Assembly (NCBI GenBank): GCA_009363875.1
Contig: CM018690.1
Coordinates: forward strand, 6,064,788-6,128,787
Length of the DNA stretch: 64,000 nt
Reading direction: 5' to 3'
Source of the DNA: Mikania micrantha
Taxonomy: Eukaryota > Streptophyta > Magnoliopsida > Asterales > Asteraceae
The translations under genes were made by a program, and so were the position numbers. This document shows, piece by piece, positions 23,041 to 33,524 of the stretch. The notes beneath the pieces are model-generated. The model was not told the DNA's origin, searched no databases, and saw only the letters and a list, made by a program, of their open reading frames with translations. The first letter of the stretch is position 1. Each line of letters opens with the position of its first letter.

Positions 23041-26000
23041 ATGCCGCCTCGCCGTCACAACGAAGATGACTCGAACAGTGGGGATGCTAACAACGGTAAT
23101 GCCAACTCCGGCATCCAAGAGTTAGCAACACTGATCACTGGATTGGTGAATCAACTGACACAAGCCAACCAGTCACTCACTCAGAACAGAGGTGGTGCAA
23201 ACCCACCAACTTGCACATTCAAACACTTCAACTCCTGTAATCCACTAAAGTTTACGGGGTCTGAGACTGCCACTGGGCTACTGCAGTGGTTTGAGAGCAT
23301 GGAGAATACCTTCATCAACAGTGACTGCCCCGATAACCTGAAAGTTCGCTATGCCACCAGTGTTTTCCAGAAGAGAGCACTAACTTGGTGGAATGGGGAG
23401 AAGCGAACTAGGGGAGTTGATGCTGCCCTAGCACTGACTTGGACTGAGGTCAAGACTTTGATGACCACTGAATTCTGTCCTCGCAGTGAGATGAGGAAAC
23501 TGGAGACTGAGTTCTGGGAACTCAAGCAGGATAGCGGAGAGAATGTCATCTACAATACTCAGTTTCATGAGTATAGCCTGCTGGTGCCTCATCTGGTGAC
23601 ACCTTTGGAGAGGGCGATTGAAAAGTATATCGGCGGACTGCCGATGCAGATTCAGGACACAGTCTACGGGAGCAATCCCAAAACACTTGAGGCTGCGATC
23701 CGGTTGTCTGCTACACTTACGGATAACCATGTAAAGGCTGGAACTCTCACGAGAAAAGGAACGAAGAAGACTGAGACGAAGAATACTGCAAAGGAAGCAA
23801 AGACCGAGATCAAGACCGAGGCTGCTAGTTCATCAAAGAGCAGCAACAAAAAGAGGAAGACCAGAAACTTTATGGTCACTGCTCCTGCTGCTAAGTCTGC
23901 GCAGCAGTCATCCAACAACACTACTGCAAGAAATTACACTGGGAATACTCCCCAATGTAATACCTGCCGATATCATCACGCACCGAACTTGCCCTGTCGT
24001 GTCTGCAACAATTGCGGCAAGTTTGGTCATTTTGCTAATGTCTGTCGGAGTGCACCGCAAGCACAAAGGATGCAACAAGCACAGCTTGCACTGCCAGCTC
24101 CGCATGCACAACCTATTCCAGCTGTACCCGTTTGCCAGGTACCTCAGGCACAGGCAAGAGCCTGTTATGAGTGTGGTGAAGTGGGTCATTTCAGAAATCA
24201 ATGCCCAAAGTTGACCGGGAATAATCAGAGGGTGGCAAGAGGCCGGGCATTTCAACTGAATGCTCCAGCTGCTCAAGCCAACCAGGACGTCGTCAACGGT
24301 ACATTTTTGATCAACAACTCTTATGCATCTGTCTTATTTGATTCTGGTGCCGATAGGAGTTTCGTTTCATATGATTTTGAATGCTTGCTTGGTAGAACAC
24401 GTACACATTTAGATAAACCGTTTAACGTGGAAGTGGCTGACGGCAACACTATCGATATTGACACTATTATCGTTGGATGTACGGTGAACTTAAATGATCA
24501 CGTTTTCCCAATTGATCTTATACCTATGCATCTTGGTAGCTTCGATGTTATCATAGGCATGGATTGGTTAGCCACCCACAAAGCGGAGATTGTATGCCAT
24601 GAAAAGTACATTCGTATTCCCTTACCTTCGGGTGAAACCTTGAGAATATTTGGAGAAACTGCTAGTAAAGGTCTTAAGCTAATGTCTTTCACTAAAGCAC
24701 ACAAGTACCTTAGGAAGAAATGTATAGCATTTTTAGCTCATATTGTGGAGAAGAAAGAGAAAGGAAAGAAGATAGAAAATGTTCCAGTGATACGAGATTT
24801 CCCAGAAGTCTTTCCAGACGATTTGCCGGGTCTTCCACCAGAACGTCAAGTTGAGTTCCGAATTGACTTAGTGCCTGGTGCGAACCCAGTCGCCAAAGCT
24901 CCTTATAGACTTGCGCCTTCGGAGTTGCAAGAATTGGCGAGTCAGCTGCAAGAACTTACCGATAAGGGATTTATTCGCCCGAGCCATTCACCATGGGGTG
25001 CACCGGTCCTGTTTGTCAAGAAAAAGGACGGGTCGTTCCGAATGTGCATCGACTACCGCGAATTGAACAAGTTGACTATCAAGAATCGATATCCACTGCC
25101 GCGCATCGATGATCTCTTCGATCAGCTTCAAGGCTCGGCATGGTTTTCAAAGATCGATCTTAGGTCTGGGTATCATCAGCTTCGCGTACATGATGATGAT
25201 ATTCCCAAGACAGCTTTCAGGACAAGATATGGCCATTATGAATTTCTGGTAATGCCTTTCGGCCTTACCAATGCACCTGCGGTTTTCATGGATCTCATGA
25301 ACCGTGTTTGCAGGCCATACTTGGATAAATTTGTGATTGTATTCATTGATGATATTCTGATCTACTCAAAGACCAAAGAGGAACACGAGAAACACCTTAA
25401 GTTGGTTTTGAAGATTCTGAGAGAAGAGCGACTGTATGCCAAATTCTCTAAATGTGAATTTTGGCTTAAGGAAGTTCAATTCTTGGGGCACATAGTCAAC
25501 GAATATGGTGTGCACGTGGATCCTGCAAAGATTGATGCGGTGAAGAATTGGAGTACACCGAAGACACCGACGGAGATTCGATCGTTTCTCGGACTTGCCG
25601 GTTACTATCGGCGGTTTATTTCGAATTTCTCCAGGATTGCTGTCCCTCTCACTTCTTTAACTCAGAAAAATAAGCCGTATGAGTGGGGACCAAAGCAAGA
25701 AGAGGCATTTCAGACTCTGAAGCAGAAACTTTGTGATGCTCCTGTCTTGACACTGCCTGATGGAAATGATGATTTTGTAGTCTATTGTGATGCATCCAAC
25801 CTAGGTCTCGGTTGTGTCCTCATGCAGCGGGGAAAGGTTGTGGCCTATGCATCAAGACAGCTGAAAATTCACGAGAAGAACTACACTACACACGACTTGG
25901 AACTTGGCGCAGTCGTGTTTGCCTTGAAGATATGGAGACATTATCTTTATGGCACTAAGTGTGTAGTGTTTACTGATCATAAAAGTTTGCAACACATTCT

Positions 26001-27603
26001 CAATCAGAAAGAGCTCAACATGAGACAACGGAGATGGGTTGAACTATTGAATGATTATGACTGTGAAATTCGCTACCATCCTGGTAAAGCGAATGTAGTA
26101 GCAGATGCGCTTAGTCGCAAGAGTCAAGTTCAGATCCATAGTGTCCGAGTGCACAATAGTCTCCGTAATGATGTTCTCACAGCTCAACAACACTCATTAG
26201 CTCAAGACGACTTGAAAAATGAGATGTCATGCGGGGCTGAAATTTTATTGGAAACTAAAGATGATGGATTAATGTATTATTTGAACCGGTTGTGGATACC
26301 GAACAGGGGTGATCTTAGGATGGTGATTATGAATGAAGCTCATAAGTCTCGTTATTCAATCCATCCAGGTTCTGACAAGATGTATCAAGACCTTAGGGGC
26401 TTGTACTGGTGGCTTGGAATGAAGAAGGATATTGCTGAATATGTGTCTAGGTGCCTTAACTGTGCGAAAGTCAAGGCAGAACACCAGCGACCTTCTGGAT
26501 TGTTAATACAACCTGAAATACCAATGTGGAAGTGGGAGAATATCTCCATGGATTTCATTACTAAACTCCCACGGACCACTAACGGTAAAGATAGCATTTG
26601 GGTAATTGTTGATAGATTGACGAAGTCGGCTCATTTCTTACCGATACGCGAAACTTACCCTGTGCGGAAGTTAGCTCGTATCTACATTGATGAGATCATC
26701 AGTCGACATGGTATTCCCCTAAGCATAATATCGGATCGTGATGCTCGCTTCACGGCACGATTTTGGGAATCACTTCATGAAGCTTTTGGAACAAGACTGG
26801 ATCTTAGCACCGCTTATCATCCTCAAACGGATGGTCAAACGGAGCGAACGATTCAGACATTGGAAGACATGTTAAGAGCTTGTGTCATCGATTTCGGTGG
26901 CAATTGGGATAGCCATTTACCGTTGGTTGAGTTCTCGTATAACAACAGTTATCACGCGAGCATTGGTATGGCGCCATTTGAAACTCTTTATGGCAGGAAA
27001 TGTCGGTCACCTATTTGTTGGACTGAAGTCGGCGATTCGCAGATTACTGGTCCAGAGATTATTCAGGAAACGACTGACAAGATCCGCCAGATCCGCGACA
27101 ATCTGTTAGCTTCTCGCAGTCGACAGAAGAGCTACGCGGATAAACGAAGGAAACCTTTAGAGTTTGAAGTTGGAGATATGGTATTGCTTAAAGTGTCGCC
27201 ATGGAAGGGCGTTGTTCGATTTGGAAAGAAGGGGAAGCTTGCTCCACGTTACGTTGGCCCTTTTAAGATCCTTGAACGGATCGGGAAGGTTGCTTACAAG
27301 TTAGAACTTCCTAATGAACTTAGTAACGTGCACCCGACGTTTCACGTGTCCAATCTAAGGAATTGCTTAGCTGATCAGGATCTTCATGTATCACTCGATG
27401 ACATTCGCATCGATGATACCATGCATTTTGTTGAAAAACCAGTGGAGATAATGGATCGTGAGGTTAAACAACTCAAACGCAGTAGAATTCCAATTGTCAA
27501 AGTGCGTTGGGAATCGAAGCGGGGTCCAGAGTTCACATGGGAGCGAGAAGATCAGATGAAGCTTAAGTACCCACATTTATTTACTACGGTCACTCCAAGT
27601 TGA
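23041..27603 (+). CDS. intact gag-pol polyprotein of Tekay element B
   Basis: 1520 residues in one frame. It encodes the structural Gag and all enzymes for reverse transcription and integration. Approximate residues: Gag domain 70-230; two CCHC knuckles at 318-336 (NNCGKFGHFANVC) and 375-390 (CYECGEVGHFRNQC); aspartic protease with FDSGADRSFVS near 433; reverse transcriptase with YRELNKLTIKNRYPLPRIDD and the FIDDILIYS catalytic box near 768; RNase H with VVYCDASNLGLG near 915 and DALSRK near 1025; integrase zinc domain (HPGSDKMYQ, CLNCAKVK) near 1107; integrase D, D and E in MDFITKLP (1170), ISDRDARF (1230) and DGQTERT (1268); a C-terminal chromodomain-like end with IPIVKVRWESKRGPEFTW near 1483. 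ATG 23041 is chosen because the same MPPRRHN start is conserved in C. No key residue is missing. Tekay/Del assignment is by resemblance. Confidence 0.97.
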   Translation: MPPRRHNEDDSNSGDANNGNANSGIQELATLITGLVNQLTQANQSLTQNRGGANPPTCTFKHFNSCNPLKFTGSETATGLLQWFESMENTFINSDCPDNLKVRYATSVFQKRALTWWNGEKRTRGVDAALALTWTEVKTLMTTEFCPRSEMRKLETEFWELKQDSGENVIYNTQFHEYSLLVPHLVTPLERAIEKYIGGLPMQIQDTVYGSNPKTLEAAIRLSATLTDNHVKAGTLTRKGTKKTETKNTAKEAKTEIKTEAASSSKSSNKKRKTRNFMVTAPAAKSAQQSSNNTTARNYTGNTPQCNTCRYHHAPNLPCRVCNNCGKFGHFANVCRSAPQAQRMQQAQLALPAPHAQPIPAVPVCQVPQAQARACYECGEVGHFRNQCPKLTGNNQRVARGRAFQLNAPAAQANQDVVNGTFLINNSYASVLFDSGADRSFVSYDFECLLGRTRTHLDKPFNVEVADGNTIDIDTIIVGCTVNLNDHVFPIDLIPMHLGSFDVIIGMDWLATHKAEIVCHEKYIRIPLPSGETLRIFGETASKGLKLMSFTKAHKYLRKKCIAFLAHIVEKKEKGKKIENVPVIRDFPEVFPDDLPGLPPERQVEFRIDLVPGANPVAKAPYRLAPSELQELASQLQELTDKGFIRPSHSPWGAPVLFVKKKDGSFRMCIDYRELNKLTIKNRYPLPRIDDLFDQLQGSAWFSKIDLRSGYHQLRVHDDDIPKTAFRTRYGHYEFLVMPFGLTNAPAVFMDLMNRVCRPYLDKFVIVFIDDILIYSKTKEEHEKHLKLVLKILREERLYAKFSKCEFWLKEVQFLGHIVNEYGVHVDPAKIDAVKNWSTPKTPTEIRSFLGLAGYYRRFISNFSRIAVPLTSLTQKNKPYEWGPKQEEAFQTLKQKLCDAPVLTLPDGNDDFVVYCDASNLGLGCVLMQRGKVVAYASRQLKIHEKNYTTHDLELGAVVFALKIWRHYLYGTKCVVFTDHKSLQHILNQKELNMRQRRWVELLNDYDCEIRYHPGKANVVADALSRKSQVQIHSVRVHNSLRNDVLTAQQHSLAQDDLKNEMSCGAEILLETKDDGLMYYLNRLWIPNRGDLRMVIMNEAHKSRYSIHPGSDKMYQDLRGLYWWLGMKKDIAEYVSRCLNCAKVKAEHQRPSGLLIQPEIPMWKWENISMDFITKLPRTTNGKDSIWVIVDRLTKSAHFLPIRETYPVRKLARIYIDEIISRHGIPLSIISDRDARFTARFWESLHEAFGTRLDLSTAYHPQTDGQTERTIQTLEDMLRACVIDFGGNWDSHLPLVEFSYNNSYHASIGMAPFETLYGRKCRSPICWTEVGDSQITGPEIIQETTDKIRQIRDNLLASRSRQKSYADKRRKPLEFEVGDMVLLKVSPWKGVVRFGKKGKLAPRYVGPFKILERIGKVAYKLELPNELSNVHPTFHVSNLRNCLADQDLHVSLDDIRIDDTMHFVEKPVEIMDREVKQLKRSRIPIVKVRWESKRGPEFTWEREDQMKLKYPHLFTTVTPS

Positions 27604-27637
27604 ATTTCGGGACGAAATTCCTTTAACTAGGGGAGAC
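27602..27637 (+). promoter_or_regulatory. stem-loop plus polypurine tract of B
   Basis: Perfect stem GAATTTC-GGGAC-GAAATTC (27602-27620), overlapping the stop codon, is followed by AACTAGGGGAGAC, the purine tract that primes plus-strand synthesis. The 3' LTR starts at 27638. The same layout occurs in C (stem 37076-37094) and D (44891-44909, 45386-45404). Confidence 0.75.
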
Positions 27638-30462
27638 TGTAACATCACTGTACTTTAGGTTGTCCGTACATCCGTACGATTGTACTATTACGACCTAAGA
27701 TTTATTATTATTAATGATAATGGATTATTTATTGATATTATTGATTATTATCACTGTTACTGGTATACATGATTATAACACATATTATACGCGTAAACCA
27801 TGGGAAGTTTAGTTGTAACCCAACTAAACAGAACCAGAGAGTTCATCGCAGTAATATTATTGAAAATGATGATTGATGGTTCGGAATAAAAATGAATATG
27901 GGGTTTGGTTTGGGAATTTTAATATTAAAATTTATAAAATAATGGAACTGATTACGCGATGGTGAGGTTACGAACGTTATCTAAACACGAATATTAATTC
28001 AGAAATATTAACTTAATAAATGTATTCGCGTGAGTGACGATTCACACGAATATAATTATTAGGAATAATATTCTGAAACGATATTCAATAAATCGTAAAT
28101 CGAATCGAAATACGATACGAGCGACGAATTCGCAAAGGTGACGATCTTTACGAATACGTACGCGAGTGACGCGTTTCGACGAAATAATTAAATAATATCA
28201 AACGATATTAAAATTAATAAATGAAAACTGAAAACGTTTATTAGGAATCACAACCTAGAGTAAAACCGAGTAAATCAGTTATTTAAAATAATTAATTTAG
28301 TAAAAATAAAACGAAATCGTTTTACAAAATAAAATTATTTAAATCATTTTAATTAATGAAATCCAATTATTTAAACATTTTATGTTTAAATATGTTTTCG
28401 TTAAAAAAACCGAGCATAACCGATCATTTATTATATTTTATCGCGATAAAAACGAGACCGGTCACGGGGCAATAATACGCGTTATAAGGAAGAAGATCAC
28501 CATCTTCTTCCTCATTTTTCCATCTCCACTTCTCTCTCTAAAATCAATTTCCGGCCACACTTTCTCTCTCTACCTTCTCTCTACCATAACTCACTCAAAA
28601 CTCAACCAAATCACCTCATTCTTGCGCCAAATCGAAGATCTCGACCACCTCTACACGAAAGTACAAAGGATCGGTCCTATCTTCACCTCAAGCTCTCGAA
28701 ATCTTAGTGAGAAGGTTCGTTTTTTTAGGGTTTTCTACAACCCGACAAAAACCGAGCTTTAACCGGTTCAAAACATCACTTTTTCGACCCATACACCTTC
28801 TAAATGAGTTTACTCATCTAAACCCACTCAAAACGACTATATATACGACTATACCTCGAAATCATCTTCTCCCATGACTGAAAACCCGTTCGGGCGAATG
28901 GCCCATGAGTATGAGCCATTCGGCGAATGAGTCGGGAGAATGAGTGGAGTATGAGTCGGGAGAATGAGTGGAGTATGAGTCGGGAGAATGAGGGGAGTAT
29001 GAATACTCATTCGGGAGACTCATTCGGCGAATGACTCATTCGGGACTCATTCGGGAGACTCATTCGGAGGACTCATTCGGGAGACTCATTCGGCGAATGA
29101 CTCATTCGGGACTCATTCGGGAGACTCATTCGGCGAATGACTCATTCGGGACTCATTCGGGAGAATGACTCATTCGGGTGAAAACTCATTAGCATGAGCC
29201 ATTCTTATGAAAATCACAAGAATGAGTCATTTTCACTACACCAACTCAATTAACAACTTAGATTTCAAAAAGAACAATCAAATAAGGGATCATAACTTTA
29301 GATAACATTTAATCAAACACAGGACTGTGAATACAACATCAGTACGACAACGGTGAGCGCGCATAATACGAAACACAGATACTAAGGACTTCAGGTGAGT
29401 TCTCATAACCTCCCTTTTCTTTAAACTGTTTTGTTTTAAAACTCGGAGGTGAAGCATGTATACCAAATTCAAATATTATTTTGATAACTCAAGGTTAATA
29501 CCTGTTTATCAATATGATACTCACAATATTGAATTATCATTAATTATGGATTATCACTGATTAATATTTTATAACCGTGTAAACATTGTTATTGACTTTG
29601 GTCAATAACAAAGATTACATGTATTGTCACAAACTCCGAGAGTCATCGCTCTTAACTCCGGTTAATTGCTTTGACATCATGTATTGTCACATGGATTGTT
29701 TCCACTCTGTGAAGCATTGCCTTTGACTTCGGTTAAATGCTTCGACTTCATGTATTGTCACGTGGTTAGCGACCACTCCATGAATCATGTATTTAACTTA
29801 TGTTATTTACATAATGATCATGTATAGTCACGAACATTATTTGAGAATATAATTGATGAGATTGGTTGATTAGTTTGTGGATTGATTATCTATGTTTGAC
29901 TATGATTATTTGTGATTGATTATGACTGATTGGTTATGTGATAATGTGATTGTGTATGTGTTTGATTGTTGAGTTTGGAGATTGATTGGATTATCTCATA
30001 CAGGTAATATTGTGGATTTTCCCAGAAAATCATAAGCATTTATACTCATTTTATCTAAACTTTTTATAAAACCATTTTTTTAAACTTAAACTTTTAAATT
30101 CATTGTATAAAACTTATGATTACTCACCAACTACTTTGTAGTTGACACTTGATTTTCTTACATGTTTCAGGTGATGGAGACAAGTAGGATGAAGAGGATG
30201 ATCTCTTCTATTTTGGACATCATCATATAGGGTCTTGGACTTAGCTAAAGTTAACTAAAATTCTAGCGATTAGAGTTTAGTTAGTTAGCTAATTCTTTTG
30301 TGTAATTGATGTAACTAATTCATGATGAACATGATTTTTGTGTAATTATTCTGGTTGATTGATTGATATATGATGATTGAATTTAGATGCCCACGAGCTT
30401 TTGAACAATCTACACATCCCTCGTGGCATCCCGACGTTTCCGCCATCGGTCGGGGTGTTACA
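27638..30462 (+). repeat. 3' LTR of B
   Basis: 2825 bp, about 99.8% identical to the 5' LTR outside the repeat array, counted by eye. Putative intron donor at 29395. Confidence 0.96.
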
Positions 30463-30467
30463 CGTGA

Positions 30468-31981
30468 GTGCATGCATGGATGATTATTTGATCACCACCT
30501 TTTATTTCTTTAATCTAAATTTTTCTTTAACATTATTGAATTTTATAAGGACTTAAAGTATTGTGTAAATCTTAACTTTACATGTAAACACTTTAACTAA
30601 AATTCTATTAAACACAAAATGAAATTTTAATAGATTTAGATAAAGTGGTGGAATCGAATAATTATATACGTGTGCATGAAGGTGTATGACTGAAGATGAT
30701 ATTAGTTGTATACACGTCTAGAGGAATACACATACGAAGACACAAATTAGTCATCATTATTAAATGATTAAAACTAACAAGTTAAAGTACGATGATATGA
30801 AGAGTGTTCTTAAAAAAATCTTAGATAATACATTAGAACTTAGTTTAAATGAACTAAGTTAATAAAAATACTAATGAGTTAAAAGTAAACTTATATGGAC
30901 ACTAATTTGGGATGAAATGCTTATGCTTATGAATATAAAAATCACACTAATTACAGATTGATTGAGTTGCTTTTGGATTTCACATACGTGAGCGCGCATA
31001 CTACGAAATACTGATTCTAAGGACTCAGGTGAGTTCTCATAACCTCCCTTTCTTTTAAACGGTTTTGTTTTCAAACTCGGAGGTGAAACATGTATACCAA
31101 TTTATATATTGACTTGATAACACAGGGATGATACTTATTTGCTTGTATGAGATCCATAGTTATGGATTGTCATATTCCATGAGTTGTTACTAATGACCTT
31201 GGCCATCTGTAATGACTGCATGTATTGTCACTATTCCATGAGTTGAAGCTTATGACTTTGTGTCATTCGCGACGACTGCATGTATGGTCACGTGGATGTT
31301 TCCACACTCCGTGTATTCGTTGTGGTTGACTTCGGTCTTCCTCAATGTTTGCATGTATTGTCACGTGGATGTTTCCACAACTCCGTGTGTCGGTCACATA
31401 CAATGATACATGTATGGTGACTTATATACATTGAGAATATTGATGGATTATTATTGGTTGATTGAACATATGATTGATTAATTATGGTTTGATAACATAT
31501 GTGATTATGTGTTTGGATTATTTGTTGAGATGGTGTGTTTGAATGTGGTGTTGATTGATCTCACAGATGCTCATACGGATGTTATCAAGAAAATATAAAC
31601 TCTTCAAAAATCTTTGTAAAATATTTTAATTTTCAAACTTATGATTACTCACCAACTACTTTGTAGTTGACACTTGATTTTCACATGTTTCAGGTAACAA
31701 AGCTAGGTAGGTTAATGAAGAGGAACTTACACTTTTGGACATCATATAGGATCTTGGACTTAGCTAATTAACTGAAATTCTGGCGACTTGAATTTAGTTA
31801 AATAGTTAAATTCTCTTTTGTATTTGATGTAAACATTTTCATGATGAACATGATTTTTGTGTAACTAATTTGGTTGATTGAATGATATATGATGATTTGA
31901 TTTAGATGCCCACGAGCTTTTGAACAATCTACACATCCCTCGTGGCATCCCGACGTTTCCGCCATCGGTCGGGGTGTTACA
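30468..31981 (+). repeat. 5' LTR of C, second part
   Basis: Continues the LTR after B's second CGTGA copy (30463-30467). It holds a putative intron (31029-31693) and ends GGGGTGTTACA at 31981, directly before the primer-binding site. The same sequence is uninterrupted in the 3' LTR across 56521-56530. Confidence 0.93.
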
Positions 31982-31984
31982 GAT

Positions 31985-32002
31985 TGGTATCAGAGCCTGG
32001 GT
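31985..32002 (+). other. primer-binding site of C (initiator tRNA-Met)
   Basis: TGGTATCAGAGCCTGGGT starts 3 bases after the LTR end. It matches plant initiator-Met tRNA and is identical to the site in B. Confidence 0.92.
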
Positions 32003-32220
32003 TATAGGGAATTAGGTTACTAGAAATGGTTGACCTAGTCTATAACCGTAGGATACCCTAGTTAAAATTACTTCATACACTAGTTAGTATATTCAGGATT
32101 TCATGCTCATGTGTTTATTACATGTCAAATGAACTCCTGTTATACATCTGATTTATATATGTTGCTTATTAATTTCTTGCTTACTTGTGCCCTAATGACT
32201 CGATAAGGACATACTCGTGG

Positions 32221-32306
32221 TGTATTGTAAAGGTGGTGGGACGGTGGTTTGGGCGGTTGCGACCTACCCTTATCATATGCCCTATATATATACCATTTAC
32301 AGTACA
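32221..32306 (+). other. structured hairpin module, leader of C, copy a
   Basis: Arms TGTATTGTAAAGGT and ACCATTTACAGTACA pair. Relative to copy a of B, a C-G pair has become T-A on both sides, a compensatory change. Confidence 0.75.
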
Positions 32307-32448
32307 TCGAGTGGATGCCAGTATTGAGGAATAAGGGAACTACCCGTTTGGGACACTTATCTGCTTATGAACTTCACTGCTTAGGAATTTATTTGCTTTA
32401 GGGATTATCTGTTAGATCTCTTGATCTCCAGGAAAGGACACACTCGTT

Positions 32449-32533
32449 GTATACTACAAAGGTGGTGGGACGGTGTAAGGGAGGTTGCGATCTACCCTTG
32501 CATATGCCCTATACATATACCATTTGTAGTATA
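32449..32533 (+). other. structured hairpin module, leader of C, copy b
   Basis: Arms ATACTACAAAGGT and ACCATTTGTAGTAT pair over 13 positions with the same bulged A, although the arm sequence differs from the other copies. The core reads GTGGGACGGTGTAAGGG, GGTTGCGATCTACC and GCATATGCCCTATA. Confidence 0.75.
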
Positions 32534-33185
32534 TTGGGGGTTTCTCAGTGTCAGGAACTTAGGATATTACTAGGAATTATTGTAAAGTTGAGATTGATAG
32601 GATATGGATGTTGATGGTATGTTTGTTGGATTGGTTTGGATTGACTCATGGATGATCACACTTGATGAACACTTATAAACTCATTTATAAACACGCTTAT
32701 TGGACACGTAGGGTGCATAGGAGCAACGAACTATACGAACGATTAGTAATGGATTGTAAGACTTGGGTGATGATATAGACACTTGGGGATAATATAAATG
32801 CATAGTGATGATACTAACACTTAGTGATGGTATGGACACTTGATGAGAATAAATTATAGGGAGGATATGAACACTTAGTGACAATAAGAGTACTTAGTGA
32901 TGATATGAACCCTTATTGATAATTATGGACATGGGATTTGGTATTGATTTTAGTGAACTTAGACACTAGGGGAACTTTAATGTCAGGTGAACTTAGACAT
33001 TAGGTGAACTTAGAAATAAGCAAACCTACATGTCAAGGTAAACTTAGACATTAGGCAAACCTAATTGTCCAAGGGAACTAAAGACCACTTCACTCAAAAT
33101 TATCCTATCTAGGATAAGGTTTGTGAAGTGAGACTATGGTAAGATACATGATACACCCTAAATGCTAACAAGGGCATAATCGTGG

Positions 33186-33268
33186 TGCAATGGAACTGTG
33201 GTGGGACGGTGTAGGGGAGATTGCGATCTACCTCTGCATATGCCCTATATATAAGCTTTTGCATTGCA
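33186..33268 (+). other. structured hairpin module, leader of C, copy c
   Basis: Arms TGCAATGGAA and TTTTGCATTGCA pair with one G mismatch, as in copy b of B. The core has GTGGGACGGTGTAGGGG and GCATATGCCCTATA. Confidence 0.72.
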
Positions 33269-33524
33269 TCGGGAGGTTGTCAGTGTTGGTATAGGGTGGA
33301 GAATGTATGGAACTTAGGAATAGTTAGTTAATATTAGTTATGACCAGCTAGGACACTTAGTATAATTTTAGAAAATTTAAAAATCTTTATGAGTCTAATG
33401 ACAGATAGGAGAAAAATATAGTTCCTATATGTAATCCTAACTGTTTAAAATGAACTCATTCAATCACAGTTTGTATGACTTACGTTGTAAACGGTAGTAA
33501 CATGTTTCTAATTTCCTCTGAAAC

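Larger units (their letters stand above)
18831..30462 (+). mobile_element. Tekay-type LTR retrotransposon B, intact and young
   Basis: 11,632 bp with LTRs 18831-21696 (2866 bp) and 27638-30462 (2825 bp), flanked by a perfect CGTGA duplication (18826-18830, 30463-30467). The LTRs differ by about six substitutions (for example CATAACAG/CATCGCAG near 19037 and 27845), a one-base A-run change, and one repeat unit of about 40 bp. It has an initiator-Met primer-binding site, a polypurine tract and one uninterrupted 1520-codon gag-pol. All parts needed for autonomous transposition are visible. Confidence 0.97.
31982..33524 (+). other. leader of C with three structured hairpin modules and degenerate tandem repeats
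   Basis: No coding sequence. Hairpin modules lie at 32221-32306, 32449-32533 and 33186-33268. Between them are degenerate repeats of the type AGTGATGATATGAACACTT (about 32755-32920) and GGTGAACTTAGACATTA (about 32955-33070). The leader aligns well with that of B but has one extra hairpin module. Confidence 0.8.

Noticed and set aside
23041..27603. Endogenous plant pararetrovirus or an envelope-bearing retrovirus-like element
   Set aside because: LTRs, initiator-Met primer-binding site, Ty3/gypsy domain order and a chromodomain-like C-terminus with no further ORF before the 3' LTR identify a Tekay retrotransposon. No movement, coat or envelope-like protein is seen.
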